A program made the translations under genes and the position numbers. A DNA stretch of 64,000 bases from Vibrio syngnathi (lineage in GTDB: Bacteria; Pseudomonadota; Gammaproteobacteria; Enterobacterales; Vibrionaceae): the NCBI RefSeq assembly GCF_002119525.1, contig NZ_CP017916.1:558001-622000 (forward strand), written 5' to 3'. This document shows, piece by piece, positions 1 to 9,831 of the stretch; positions within the stretch are counted from its first letter, which is position 1, and every line of letters begins with the position of its first letter. The notes beneath the pieces were generated by a model. That model saw only the letters and a list, made by a program, of their open reading frames with translations. It did not search any database and was not told the origin of the DNA.

Positions 1-1419
1 GTGACGCAGAAATATGTCCGGCGAGTTGTCAGCTGCTTTACAGTGGTTGCACAGTCGCCTTGCCAGTCGCTGCGCGATAATCAGGCTTAATGACGAAGCG
101 AGGTTAAAGGGTTCTATCCCCATATGGGCGAGCCGAGTCACGGTTTCCGAAGCTGAGTTAGTATGGAGTGTCGAAAGGACTAAGTGACCCGTTTGCGACG
201 CTTTGATCGCGATCTCTGCGGTTTCCAAATCGCGGATCTCACCGACCATCACCACATCAGGATCTTGTCGCAAGAAGGATCGTAGTGCTTCGGCAAACCC
301 AAAACCGATCTTTGGCGTCACCTGTACCTGATTGATACCACACAGGTTGATCTCCACCGGGTCTTCAGCTGTTGAGATATTACGCTCAGAGGTGTTAAGC
401 ATGCGAAGTCCAGTGTAAAGAGATACCGTTTTGCCACTGCCAGTGGGCCCAGTCATTAAGATCATCCCTTGCGGGCGTTTTAGGGCATTGAGATAGAGCG
501 CTTTTTGATCCTCGCTGTAACCTAATTTATCGATATCTAAATTGGCTGCGCTGCTGTCTAGAAGACGCAGTACGATCTTTTCTCCCCACAATGTCGGTAG
601 AGTCGACACACGCATATCGATCGCCAGCTCGTCGTTCAAACGCAGCTTAATACGGCCGTCTTGAGGTAAGCGACGTTCAGCGATATCAAGTTTGGCGAGA
701 ATCTTTAAACGAGCGGATAACCGACGGCTTAAATGAGACGCGGGCTGTTGGACCTCAACAAGAATACCATCGCAACGCAGACGCACTCGGTAGTTTTCTT
801 CATAAGGTTCGAAGTGGATGTCTGATGCGCCTTTGCGTACCGCATCTACTAATATTTGGTTGATAAAACGGCTAACAGGGGAGTCGTCTTGGCTGAGATC
901 TTCAATTGACGTCATTTCATCGTCAGAGACTTCAACAAGATTGGCGAGTTCGTCTTGGGTGATCTCTTTGCGCTTGGAGTCTTGTCCGGAAATAGATCGG
1001 CCATACAGCTTTCGTATGGCGCCTTCTAATTCTGAGTAGTTAGCGACAACTAATTCGATCTGTAATCCGGTGGCAAAGCGGAAATCGTCTTCAGCTTGTA
1101 AGTCGGTTGGGTCGGCAGAAGCGAGTGTGAGAGTAGTATTAGATATGGCAACTGGGATTGCACGATATTTGGTGATCAACTCACGAAGCCCTAATTGGTC
1201 ACACAAGATTTCATAGTCAGTATTGGCCAGCTGTACTAACGGTAAACCAAAAATGGTTTTTATATTATTAGCGAGGCTCTCGTCAGAGAAGATGTCTAGA
1301 ACAAGCAAAGCTTCAGGTGTAGAAATACCTGAAGCTTGCACATGTTCCGCAATAGCGTGTTCTTGAGTCAGGCTAAGTAAACCAGCCTGACGAAGAACCG
1401 TTGGGAGGTTGGTTAGCAC
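1..1419 (-). CDS. pilB: Type IV pilus assembly ATPase PilB (3' part missing)
   Basis: The reading frame is open from a GTG at 1419 to the left edge, giving 473 codons. The usual PilB is about 560 residues, so roughly the last 90 codons lie outside. The cytoplasmic hexameric ATPase drives pilus extension by adding pilin subunits. The translated frame shows an N-terminal GSPII_E domain, then the T2SS/T4P ATPase core. The Walker A motif GPTGSGKT is encoded near 435-460, followed by the Asp box, the Walker B region (DPDVVMVGEIRD) and the His box (TGHLVLSTLHTN). The start abuts the pilA stop codon, so the two are almost certainly co-transcribed. In Vibrio this locus is the chitin-regulated competence pilus, followed by pilC and pilD. 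The GTG start is inferred from this junction and has only a weak ribosome binding site inside the end of pilA. Confidence 0.93.
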   Translation of the reverse strand, partial: MLTNLPTVLRQAGLLSLTQEHAIAEHVQASGISTPEALLVLDIFSDESLANNIKTIFGLPLVQLANTDYEILCDQLGLRELITKYRAIPVAISNTTLTLASADPTDLQAEDDFRFATGLQIELVVANYSELEGAIRKLYGRSISGQDSKRKEITQDELANLVEVSDDEMTSIEDLSQDDSPVSRFINQILVDAVRKGASDIHFEPYEENYRVRLRCDGILVEVQQPASHLSRRLSARLKILAKLDIAERRLPQDGRIKLRLNDELAIDMRVSTLPTLWGEKIVLRLLDSSAANLDIDKLGYSEDQKALYLNALKRPQGMILMTGPTGSGKTVSLYTGLRMLNTSERNISTAEDPVEINLCGINQVQVTPKIGFGFAEALRSFLRQDPDVVMVGEIRDLETAEIAIKASQTGHLVLSTLHTNSASETVTRLAHMGIEPFNLASSLSLIIAQRLARRLCNHCKAADNSPDIFLRH

Positions 1420-1842
1420 TTATGAGCAACCATCAATAGTTGGAAGAGTGACACCGGTACCAGCAGTAAAGGCGCAACTCCAACCTGTGCTAGCATCTCT
1501 CGTTAATGTAACTTTTGTTCCATTAATTGCACTGGTGGAATTAAATGTGAATTCAATAACATTCGCGGTTGTTGTGGTTATTCCCCCCAATGAATTAGCT
1601 GATCCTGTCGAACCAATATCGCCTATTGTGGCTGTAAGTGCGCCATTCTCTTGAATATATAGTTCTGCTGGAGTGACTAGTGCTTTTACCGTTTTAAGCC
1701 CTGATGATAGTTCACTTTTAGATACATAATCTTTATAAGCCGGTACAGCAATTGCCGATAACACCCCAATAATTGCCACGACAATCATCAATTCAATCAG
1801 CGTAAAGCCTTTCTGATTTGTTCTTTTATTTTTGTTTTTCAT
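1420..1842 (-). CDS. pilA: Type IV pilin PilA precursor
   Basis: Major pilin subunit of the competence-type pilus, 140 residues. The prepilin leader is 12 residues (MKNKNKRTNQKG) and is followed by the FTLIELMIVVAIIGVL hydrophobic helix, so PilD should cleave after Gly12 and methylate Phe. Glu+5 is present. The C-terminal region carries a cysteine pair (GWSC and DGCS), which forms the usual D-loop disulfide. I chose the ATG at 1842, not a start 13 codons upstream, because it gives a standard short basic leader. The globular part is rich in Thr, Ser and Gly and is the fast-evolving part of Vibrio PilA. It is transcribed with pilB directly downstream. Confidence 0.93.
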   Translation of the reverse strand: MKNKNKRTNQKGFTLIELMIVVAIIGVLSAIAVPAYKDYVSKSELSSGLKTVKALVTPAELYIQENGALTATIGDIGSTGSANSLGGITTTTANVIEFTFNSTSAINGTKVTLTRDASTGWSCAFTAGTGVTLPTIDGCS

Positions 1843-2036
1843 AGTTCTATTCCATTCGTTAGTTTGTTTCAGTGCAAGCACAGGTTGATGGAAAGAATAG
1901 AAGTTGAGATTTAGAAGTGGAATGGTGTTCAGGTGTGGGCGCGAGTGGTTTTGTATTTATTGGTGTGTTGTTTCATATGGAGCGCAAAATTATGCGATCA
2001 GCTTAGTTAACTGATTGATATACTGATAATAAAAGC

Positions 2037-2066
2037 AATAAAAAGGCATGGCTGATTGCCATGCCT
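2037..2066 (-). terminator. Rho-independent terminator of nadC
   Basis: Nine-base-pair perfect stem (AGGCATGGC / GCCATGCCT, 2044-2066) with a 5-nt loop. On the minus strand it is followed by a T-rich run (TTTTTATTGC). It lies 30 bases past the nadC stop and separates nadC from pilA. Confidence 0.85.
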
Positions 2067-2096
2067 AGAAGTTAAGTGATTGATAGAACTATGAGA

Positions 2097-3068
<972 letters not shown>

Positions 3069-3121
3069 CTATGGGTAAGGTCACATCTTATTGTGCTAGC
3101 AGAAAAGAAAGTGAGACCAAG

Positions 3122-3670
3122 ATGACGATCAGCTTCAACGGATGGTATGACAACGCTCGGCATGTTCCTTCCCCGTATTTTGATGTTAGACCGAGCGTCG
3201 ACGATATCTCTCTGCTGGTGGTTCATAACATTAGTTTACCACCAGGCCAATTTGGCGGCCCTTACATTGAACAGTTTTTCACGGGCAAACTTGATCCGGC
3301 AGATCATCCATTTTTTAAAGTGATTCACCAAATGGGCGTTTCGGCACATTGCTTGATTCGCCGTGATGGTGAGGTGGTACAGTTTGTGTCATTTCTTGAC
3401 CGAGCTTGGCACGCAGGCCAGTCGAGCTTTGCGGGGCGTAAAAGGTGTAATGATTACTCGATTGGTATTGAGCTGGAAGGAAGCGACTTTATCGCTTATA
3501 CAGAGCAGCAGTACCAAGCGCTTTCTCGATTAACAGAAACGATCGTATCGACTTTCCCTCAAATAACCACCGAGCGTATCACTGGTCATCAATATATAGC
3601 CCCGTTACGCAAAACTGACCCTGGTTTGGTTTTCGACTGGCAGAAGTTTAAAGGCGAGCTCAAGGTTTAA
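3122..3670 (+). CDS. ampD: 1,6-anhydro-N-acetylmuramyl-L-alanine amidase AmpD
   Basis: Cytoplasmic zinc amidase of peptidoglycan recycling. It removes the stem peptide from anhydroMurNAc-peptides, and its loss raises AmpC-type beta-lactamase expression in species that have ampR. It is 182 residues, as expected. Amidase_2 features: the zinc His in LLVVHNISLP, RDGEVVQFV, AWHAGQSSF, the second zinc His in ITGHQYIAP and the Asp ligand in KTDPGLVFDW. The ATG at 3122 follows a purine-rich stretch and fits the family; the open frame extends back to 3071 but that part is not conserved. No ampE follows, unlike in enterobacteria. Confidence 0.95.
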   Translation: MTISFNGWYDNARHVPSPYFDVRPSVDDISLLVVHNISLPPGQFGGPYIEQFFTGKLDPADHPFFKVIHQMGVSAHCLIRRDGEVVQFVSFLDRAWHAGQSSFAGRKRCNDYSIGIELEGSDFIAYTEQQYQALSRLTETIVSTFPQITTERITGHQYIAPLRKTDPGLVFDWQKFKGELKV

Positions 3671-3969
3671 GCCTCATTATCGAAGATGCTCTTATTGTTG
3701 CTGGTGGTTGAATAGTCAACGCCTAGCATAATGACTTGTGAATTTTTGTTGTTGCGATGTAAATAAAGTGGTTAGGGGGAGGGCGTCAATAAATCGAGAG
3801 TGTGACGAGCTTATCAAACGATCTAATATTAAAAGTTATGAACAGAATTTCTACCTCTAATGTGCGCTTGGTTTGATTTTTAATCAAGTGGCACTCATCT
3901 TTCTGAAACAATCCATTTTTATCCTGAAACTTTCTAGCACGGATACTCCCCAAAAGTATTACCCCTGTA

Positions 3970-3986
3970 AATGGTAAGACCAAATT
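3970..3986. promoter_or_regulatory. Possible secondary PdhR box
   Basis: Contains TGGTAAGACCA, the core of the E. coli PdhR operator including the same 3-nt spacer, but the flanks are not symmetric. It lies 137 bp (centre to centre) upstream of the better site at 4107-4123. Whether it is bound is inference. Confidence 0.4.
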
Positions 3987-4106
3987 GGTTGCTGTTTTAA
4001 ATTTCATTTGTTAAATCATGGTTAATTCGTGCTGTGTTCTATGATTCAGGTCAATTTTAGTCTGGACAGTGGCGTTTTAATTATGTTAATTTCTGCCCAA
4101 CTTAAA

Positions 4107-4123
4107 ATTGGTAATACCAATTG
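4107..4123. promoter_or_regulatory. PdhR operator
   Basis: AATTGGTAATACCAATT matches the PdhR consensus (ATTGGTnnnACCAAT) at every conserved position and is a near-perfect palindrome. It lies 29 bp before the pdhR start codon, where bound repressor would block transcription start or early elongation. This indicates pyruvate-relieved autorepression of the whole operon. Confidence 0.85.
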
Positions 4124-4152
4124 TCAGCGAAGAAAAAGAAGAACAACAAACT

Positions 4153-4914
4153 ATGGCTTATCAAAGGATTCGTCAGCCAAAACTCTCGGACGTTATCGAA
4201 CAAGAGTTAGAAAGGTTGATAGTGGAAGGAACACTGGCTCCAGGGCAGCAGCTGCCGCCTGAGCGCGAACTGGCGAAACAGTTCGATGTGTCTCGTCCTT
4301 CAATCCGAGAAGCGATACAACGTTTAGAAGCAAAACGCTTGCTTACTCGCCGTCAAGGTGGAGGTACGTTTGTTAGCGAAAATATCTGGAAAAGCTTTTC
4401 AGATCCTTTGCTTAATTTGTTGTCCTCCCATTCTGAAACCCAACTAGACTTGTTGGAATCGCGTCATGCGATGGAAGGGATTTCGGCTTACTTCGCGGCA
4501 TTGCGTGGTACTGATGAAGACTTTGCTCGAATTCAAGCATGCCAAGAAAAAATTCGCGGTGCGCAAGATAAGGGTGATATTGAAGCCGAGTCTGCAGCTG
4601 TGATGGCTTTTCTTATTGCTTTAACAGAGGCAGCGCACAATGTGGTGTTATTACACATTGTTCGTAGTTTGGCTCCGTTACTCGAACAAAACGTCTTAGA
4701 AAATTTAAAACTGTTGCATCGTCGTAAAGACGTTGTGGAGAAAGTGAGTATACATCGAGCTAACATTGTAGATGCGATCGTTTCAGGACAGCCAGAACAG
4801 GCGCGTGAAATGTCACACTCTCATTTAGCTTACATCGAAGAAACATTGATGGATTTGACCAAAGAAGAATCGCGCCGCGAACGTTCTTTACGTCGAATCC
4901 AACAGGGTAAATAG
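4153..4914 (+). CDS. pdhR: Pyruvate dehydrogenase complex repressor PdhR
   Basis: GntR-family, FadR-subfamily transcription factor of 253 residues. An N-terminal winged helix-turn-helix (about residues 5-75, with [17 protein letters not shown] and [17 protein letters not shown]) is followed by a helical FCD ligand-binding domain. By homology pyruvate is the inducer. It is the first gene of the pdhR-aceE-aceF-lpdA cluster and sits just behind its own operator. The ATG at 4153 was chosen because it begins the conserved [13 protein letters not shown] and follows an AAGAAGAAC stretch. An upstream non-ATG extension would overlap the operator. Confidence 0.95.
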   Translation: MAYQRIRQPKLSDVIEQELERLIVEGTLAPGQQLPPERELAKQFDVSRPSIREAIQRLEAKRLLTRRQGGGTFVSENIWKSFSDPLLNLLSSHSETQLDLLESRHAMEGISAYFAALRGTDEDFARIQACQEKIRGAQDKGDIEAESAAVMAFLIALTEAAHNVVLLHIVRSLAPLLEQNVLENLKLLHRRKDVVEKVSIHRANIVDAIVSGQPEQAREMSHSHLAYIEETLMDLTKEESRRERSLRRIQQGK

Positions 4915-4976
4915 TCGTAATACTTCGGCTTTTTACGTGTTTAGTAGAATCCAACTAACAAAAAGGATAGATCGCC

Positions 4977-7655
4977 ATGTCTGACATGAAGCATGACGTT
5001 GATGCTCTGGAAACTCAAGATTGGTTAGAAGCTCTTGAGTCAGTAGTACGTGAAGAAGGTGTAGAACGTGCACAGTTTTTACTAGAACAAGTTCTAGATA
5101 AAGCGCGTTTAGATGGTGTTGATATGGCTACAGGCATCAACACGAACTACATCAACACAATTCCAGCAGCACAAGAGCCAGCTTACCCTGGTGACGTAAC
5201 TCTTGAGCGTCGTATTCGTTCGATTATTCGCTGGAACGCAATCATGATTGTATTGCGTGCTTCTAAGAAAGACCTAGACCTTGGTGGTCACATGGCTTCT
5301 TACCAGTCAGCTGCTGCGTTCTACGAAGTATGTTTTAACCACTTCTTCCGTGCTCCAAACGAGACAGACGGTGGCGATCTAGTTTACTACCAAGGTCACA
5401 TCTCTCCTGGTATCTACTCTCGTGCATTCGTTGAAGGTCGTCTAACTGAAGAACAGCTAGATAACTTCCGTCAAGAAGTTGATGGTAAAGGTATCCCTTC
5501 ATACCCGCACCCTAAACTAATGCCTGAATTCTGGCAGTTCCCAACAGTATCTATGGGTCTAGGCCCTATCTCTGCTATCTACCAAGCGCGCTTCCTTAAG
5601 TACCTTGAAGGTCGTGGCATGAAAGATACTTCAGGTCAGCGTGTATACGCGTTCCTAGGTGACGGTGAGATGGATGAGCCAGAATCACGTGGTGCTATCT
5701 CTTTCGCTGCGCGTGAGAAGCTAGACAACCTATGTTTCCTAATCAACTGTAACCTACAGCGTCTAGACGGCCCTGTAATGGGTAACGGTAGCATCATCCA
5801 AGAACTTGAAGGCCTATTTAAAGGCGCAGGTTGGAACGTTGTTAAAGTTATCTGGGGTAGCAACTGGGATTCTCTACTAGCTAAAGACACTACTGGTAAG
5901 CTTCTTCAACTAATGAATGAAACTATCGATGGTGACTACCAAACATTCAAATCTAAAGATGGCGCATACGTACGTGAGCACTTCTTTGGTAAGTACCCAG
6001 AAACAGCTGCACTAGTTGCAGACATGACTGACGACCAAATCTTCGAACTGAAACGTGGTGGTCACGACTCTTCTAAACTGTTCGCTGCATTCAACAATGC
6101 AAAAGAGACAGGTGGCAAACCAACAGTAATCCTAGCTAAGACAGTTAAAGGTTACGGTATGGGTGAAGCTGCAGAAGGCAAGAACATCGCTCACGGTGTT
6201 AAGAAGATGGACATGACTCACGTACAATACCTACGTGACCGTCTAGGCCTACAAGACATCCTTTCTGATGAGAAAGTATCTGAGCTTCCTTACCTAACAC
6301 TGGAAGAAGGTTCAGCTGAGTACGAATACCTACATGCTCGTCGTAAAGCACTACAAGGTTACACTCCTCAGCGTCTGCCAAAATTCACTCAAGAGTTCAA
6401 AGTTCCTGAGCTAGACGCATTCGCACCTCTACTGGGTGAACAGAAGCGTGATATCTCTACAACGATGGCTTATGTACGTACGCTTAACATCCTTCTTAAA
6501 GATAAGAACATTGGTAAGAACATTGTTCCTATCATCTGTGATGAAGCTCGTACATTCGGTATGGAAGGTCTATTCCGTCAGGTTGGTATCTACAACCCAC
6601 ACGGTCAAGACTACACGCCTGAAGATAAAGGCATCGTTTCTTACTACAAAGAAGCGACTTCTGGTCAAGTTCTTCAAGAAGGTATCAACGAACTAGGTTC
6701 TATGGCTTCATGGGTTGCAGCTGCAACTTCATACAGCACAAACGATCTACCGATGATTCCGTTCTACATCTACTACTCAATGTTCGGTTTCCAACGTATT
6801 GGTGACATGGCTTGGTTAGCAGGTGACCAACAAGCTCGTGGTTTCCTACTTGGTGCAACTGCAGGCCGTACAACGCTAAACGGCGAAGGTCTACAGCACG
6901 AAGATGGCCACTCGCACATCATGGCGAACACTGTACCTAACTGTATCTCTTACGACCCAACGTTTGCTTACGAGCTAGCGGTAATCATGCAAGACGGTAT
7001 CCGTCGCATGTACGGTGAGAACCAAGAGAATGTTTACTACTACCTAACAGTAATGAACGAAAACTACGCAATGCCAGCAATGCCAGAAGGCGCTGAAGAA
7101 GGCATCCGTAAGGGTATTTACAAGCTTGAGTCTTACGCTGGTTCTGCTTCTGATCAACAAAGTAAGAAAGTTCAGCTAATGAGCTCTGGTACTATCATGA
7201 ACGAAGCACGTAAAGCCGCTCAAATCCTGAGCGAAGAGTACGGCGTAGCATCTGATGTATTCTCTGTAACGTCGTTCAACGAACTGACTCGTGACGGCCA
7301 AGCGGTAGAGCGTGACAACATGCTTCACCCAGAAGCTGAAGAGAAAGTACCGTACATCACAACTGTTCTTGGTAACGAACCTGCAATCGCAGTTACGGAT
7401 TACATGAAGAACTACGCTGAGCAAGTACGTGCATTCATGCCTTCTGAGTCTTACAAAGTACTTGGTACTGACGGTTTCGGTCGCTCAGACAGCCGTGAAA
7501 ACCTACGTCGTCACTTCGAAGTAAATGCAGGCTACGTTGTTGTTGCAGCACTTACTGAACTGGCTAAACGTGGTGATGTTGAGAAATCAGTAGTTGCTGA
7601 AGCAATTGCTAAATTCGGCATCGACGCAGACAAAATTAACCCGCAATACGCATAA
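4977..7655 (+). CDS. aceE: Pyruvate dehydrogenase E1 component (homodimeric)
   Basis: Thiamine-diphosphate enzyme of 892 residues, the normal length for the homodimeric gamma-proteobacterial E1. It decarboxylates pyruvate and transfers the acetyl group to lipoyl-AceF. The ThDP motif begins GDGEMDEPES and ends near NCNLQRLDGPV (about residues 230-265). The first residues form the region that binds E2 in E. coli. A strong AAGGAT precedes the ATG. Codon choice is highly biased (CTA Leu, GGT Gly, CGT Arg), indicating very high expression. It lies 62 bases after pdhR and 26 bases before aceF in one operon. Confidence 0.98.
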   Translation: MSDMKHDVDALETQDWLEALESVVREEGVERAQFLLEQVLDKARLDGVDMATGINTNYINTIPAAQEPAYPGDVTLERRIRSIIRWNAIMIVLRASKKDLDLGGHMASYQSAAAFYEVCFNHFFRAPNETDGGDLVYYQGHISPGIYSRAFVEGRLTEEQLDNFRQEVDGKGIPSYPHPKLMPEFWQFPTVSMGLGPISAIYQARFLKYLEGRGMKDTSGQRVYAFLGDGEMDEPESRGAISFAAREKLDNLCFLINCNLQRLDGPVMGNGSIIQELEGLFKGAGWNVVKVIWGSNWDSLLAKDTTGKLLQLMNETIDGDYQTFKSKDGAYVREHFFGKYPETAALVADMTDDQIFELKRGGHDSSKLFAAFNNAKETGGKPTVILAKTVKGYGMGEAAEGKNIAHGVKKMDMTHVQYLRDRLGLQDILSDEKVSELPYLTLEEGSAEYEYLHARRKALQGYTPQRLPKFTQEFKVPELDAFAPLLGEQKRDISTTMAYVRTLNILLKDKNIGKNIVPIICDEARTFGMEGLFRQVGIYNPHGQDYTPEDKGIVSYYKEATSGQVLQEGINELGSMASWVAAATSYSTNDLPMIPFYIYYSMFGFQRIGDMAWLAGDQQARGFLLGATAGRTTLNGEGLQHEDGHSHIMANTVPNCISYDPTFAYELAVIMQDGIRRMYGENQENVYYYLTVMNENYAMPAMPEGAEEGIRKGIYKLESYAGSASDQQSKKVQLMSSGTIMNEARKAAQILSEEYGVASDVFSVTSFNELTRDGQAVERDNMLHPEAEEKVPYITTVLGNEPAIAVTDYMKNYAEQVRAFMPSESYKVLGTDGFGRSDSRENLRRHFEVNAGYVVVAALTELAKRGDVEKSVVAEAIAKFGIDADKINPQYA

Positions 7656-7681
7656 GACTGGCATTAAGGTAGGTAAATACA

Positions 7682-9589
7682 ATGACAATCGAAATTAATG
7701 TACCAGACATCGGTGCTGACGAGGTTGAAGTAACTGAGATTCTTGTAAACGTTGGCGACAAGGTTGAAGAAGAGCAGTCACTGATCACTGTTGAAGGCGA
7801 CAAAGCTTCAATGGAAGTTCCTGCGTCTCAAGCGGGTATCGTTAAAGAAATCAAGATTTCAGAAGGTGATTCTGTTTCTACTGGTTCTCTTATTATGATC
7901 TTCGAAGCGGAAGGTGCTGCAGCAGCACCGGCTGCGCCAGCAGTTGAAGCGGCGGCACCAGTTGCAGCTGCTCCTGCAGCGGCAGCCCCTTCTGTTGCGA
8001 ACGAACTGAAAGAAGTTCACGTACCAGATATCGGCGGTGATGAAGTTGAAGTAACTGAAATCATGGTAGCTATCGGCGACGCAGTAGAAGAAGAGCAATC
8101 TCTTCTTACTGTTGAAGGTGATAAGGCTTCAATGGAAGTACCTGCACCATTCGCTGGTATCGTTAAAGAAATCAAGATCGCTTCTGGTGACTCAGTATCT
8201 ACTGGTTCTCTAGTAATGGTATTTGAAGTGGCAGGTTCTGGCGCTCCAGTTGCAGCAGCTCCTGCTCCAGCGGCGGCACCAGTTGCAGCGGCTCCAGCAG
8301 CATCTGCTGAGAAAGAAGTGAACGTTCCTGATATCGGTGGCGACGAAGTAGAAGTTACTGAAATCATGGTAGCGGTTGGCGATACAGTAGAAGAAGAGCA
8401 ATCTCTAATTACTGTTGAAGGCGACAAAGCTTCAATGGAAGTGCCTGCACCATTCGCTGGTACAGTAAAAGAAATCAAGATTGCAGCTGGCGACAAAGTG
8501 TCAACAGGCTCTTCAATCATGACTTTCGTTGTTGAAGGCGCAGCTCCAGTAGCAGCTTCAGCTTCAGCTCCAGCACAAGCAGCAGCACAAGCAGCAGCAC
8601 CTGCACCTAAAGCAGAAGCAGTAGCTCCAGTAGCTGGCGACTTCCAAGAGAACGGCGAGTACGCTCACGCATCTCCAGTTGTTCGTCGTCTAGCTCGTGA
8701 ATTCGGTGTAAACCTAGCGAAAGTTAAAGGTACTGGTCGTAAGAGTCGCGTACTTAAAGAAGACGTTCAGTCTTACGTTAAAGATGCACTTAAGCGTCTT
8801 GAGTCTGGTGCAGCAGCATCTGGCAAAGGCGGCGATGGTTCTGCTCTTGGTCTACTACCTTGGCCAAAAGTTGACTTCAGCAAGTTCGGCGAAACTGAAG
8901 TTCAGAAGCTTTCTAAGATTAAGAAGATCTCTGGCGCTAACCTGCACCGTAACTGGGTAATGATCCCTCACGTTACACAGTGGGACAACGCAGACATCAC
9001 TGAGCTAGAAGCATTCCGTAAAGAACAGAACGCAATCGAAGCGAAGAAAGACACTGGCATGAAGATCACTCCACTTGTGTTCATCATGAAAGCTGTTGCT
9101 AAAGCGCTAGAAGCATTCCCAGCGTTTAACTCTTCTCTTTCTGAAGATGGCGAAAGCATCATTCTTAAGAAGTACGTAAACGTGGGTATCGCTGTTGATA
9201 CACCAAACGGCCTAGTTGTTCCTGTCTTCAAAGACGTGAACAAGAAAGGCATTTACGAGCTATCTGAAGAGTTAATGGCTGTTTCTAAGAAAGCACGTTC
9301 TGGTAAGCTAACAGCGGCAGACATGCAAGGCGGTTGTTTCACAATCTCTAGCCTTGGTGGTATTGGCGGTACTGCATTTACTCCAATCGTAAATGCTCCA
9401 GAAGTAGGTATCCTAGGTGTATCTAAGTCTGAAATTAAGCCAGTTTGGAATGGTAAAGAGTTCCAACCACGTCTACAGCTTCCACTGTCTCTATCATACG
9501 ATCACCGTGTGATCGATGGTGCTGAAGGTGCACGCTTCATTACTTTCCTAAACAGCGCACTATCTGACATTCGTCGTCTAGTACTGTAA
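7682..9589 (+). CDS. aceF: Dihydrolipoamide acetyltransferase (E2), three lipoyl domains
   Basis: Core subunit of pyruvate dehydrogenase, 635 residues. Three tandem biotinyl/lipoyl domains lie at roughly 1-78, 106-183 and 212-288, each with the lipoylated Lys in [10 protein letters not shown]. Long Ala/Pro linkers join them and act as swinging arms. Next come a peripheral-subunit-binding domain ([16 protein letters not shown], near 330-365) and the catalytic CAT domain with [12 protein letters not shown] near the end. Three lipoyl domains is the E. coli arrangement. DNA of the lipoyl modules is nearly identical in places, so short reads could misassemble here. It shares an operon with aceE and is followed by a hairpin before lpdA. 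Confidence 0.98.
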   Translation: MTIEINVPDIGADEVEVTEILVNVGDKVEEEQSLITVEGDKASMEVPASQAGIVKEIKISEGDSVSTGSLIMIFEAEGAAAAPAAPAVEAAAPVAAAPAAAAPSVANELKEVHVPDIGGDEVEVTEIMVAIGDAVEEEQSLLTVEGDKASMEVPAPFAGIVKEIKIASGDSVSTGSLVMVFEVAGSGAPVAAAPAPAAAPVAAAPAASAEKEVNVPDIGGDEVEVTEIMVAVGDTVEEEQSLITVEGDKASMEVPAPFAGTVKEIKIAAGDKVSTGSSIMTFVVEGAAPVAASASAPAQAAAQAAAPAPKAEAVAPVAGDFQENGEYAHASPVVRRLAREFGVNLAKVKGTGRKSRVLKEDVQSYVKDALKRLESGAAASGKGGDGSALGLLPWPKVDFSKFGETEVQKLSKIKKISGANLHRNWVMIPHVTQWDNADITELEAFRKEQNAIEAKKDTGMKITPLVFIMKAVAKALEAFPAFNSSLSEDGESIILKKYVNVGIAVDTPNGLVVPVFKDVNKKGIYELSEELMAVSKKARSGKLTAADMQGGCFTISSLGGIGGTAFTPIVNAPEVGILGVSKSEIKPVWNGKEFQPRLQLPLSLSYDHRVIDGAEGARFITFLNSALSDIRRLVL

Positions 9590-9603
9590 TTGAGAAAGTA
9601 ATT

Positions 9604-9631
9604 ATTAAGGTGACTTTCGGGTCACCTTAAT
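9604..9631 (+). terminator. Hairpin between aceF and lpdA
   Basis: Eleven-base-pair stem (ATTAAGGTGAC / GTCACCTTAAT) with a 6-nt loop, 14 bases past the aceF stop. The following TTCTTTAT is a weak T tract, so it may attenuate or protect aceEF mRNA instead of terminating fully. lpdA then has 200 bp of its own upstream sequence, consistent with an independent promoter. Confidence 0.6.
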
Positions 9632-9831
9632 TCTTTATATAAAGACTATTTTTAGAGAACAGTTTCCGGCATTTCTCATAAACTGCGGGGGAATTGTTGT
9701 CTAGCTCACAGGCTAACTTAAAGCTACTTTCACACTGTTAACATCTCTGTAAAATGTTTCCTGTTTGAAAGCCCAATAATTTTAAGAACATCTACTCAGC
9801 CTGTTAGGGATAATGACTACAAGAGGTCACA

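Larger units (their letters stand above)
3671..4152. other. Intergenic region ampD-pdhR
   Basis: 482 bases that are AT-rich and hold no convincing gene. A 73-codon minus-strand frame (3786-4007) is open but lacks a ribosome binding site. The region carries two sites resembling PdhR boxes (3970-3986 and 4107-4123) and must contain the promoter of the pdh operon. Confidence 0.7.

Noticed and set aside
3786..4007. 73-codon minus-strand frame between ampD and pdhR
   Set aside because: No ribosome binding site before its ATG, atypical composition, and it overlaps a PdhR-like box; the spacer is better read as regulatory DNA.
8017..8520. 167-codon minus-strand frame opposite aceF
   Set aside because: Antisense shadow of the repeated Ala/Pro-rich lipoyl modules; its repeats simply mirror aceF.
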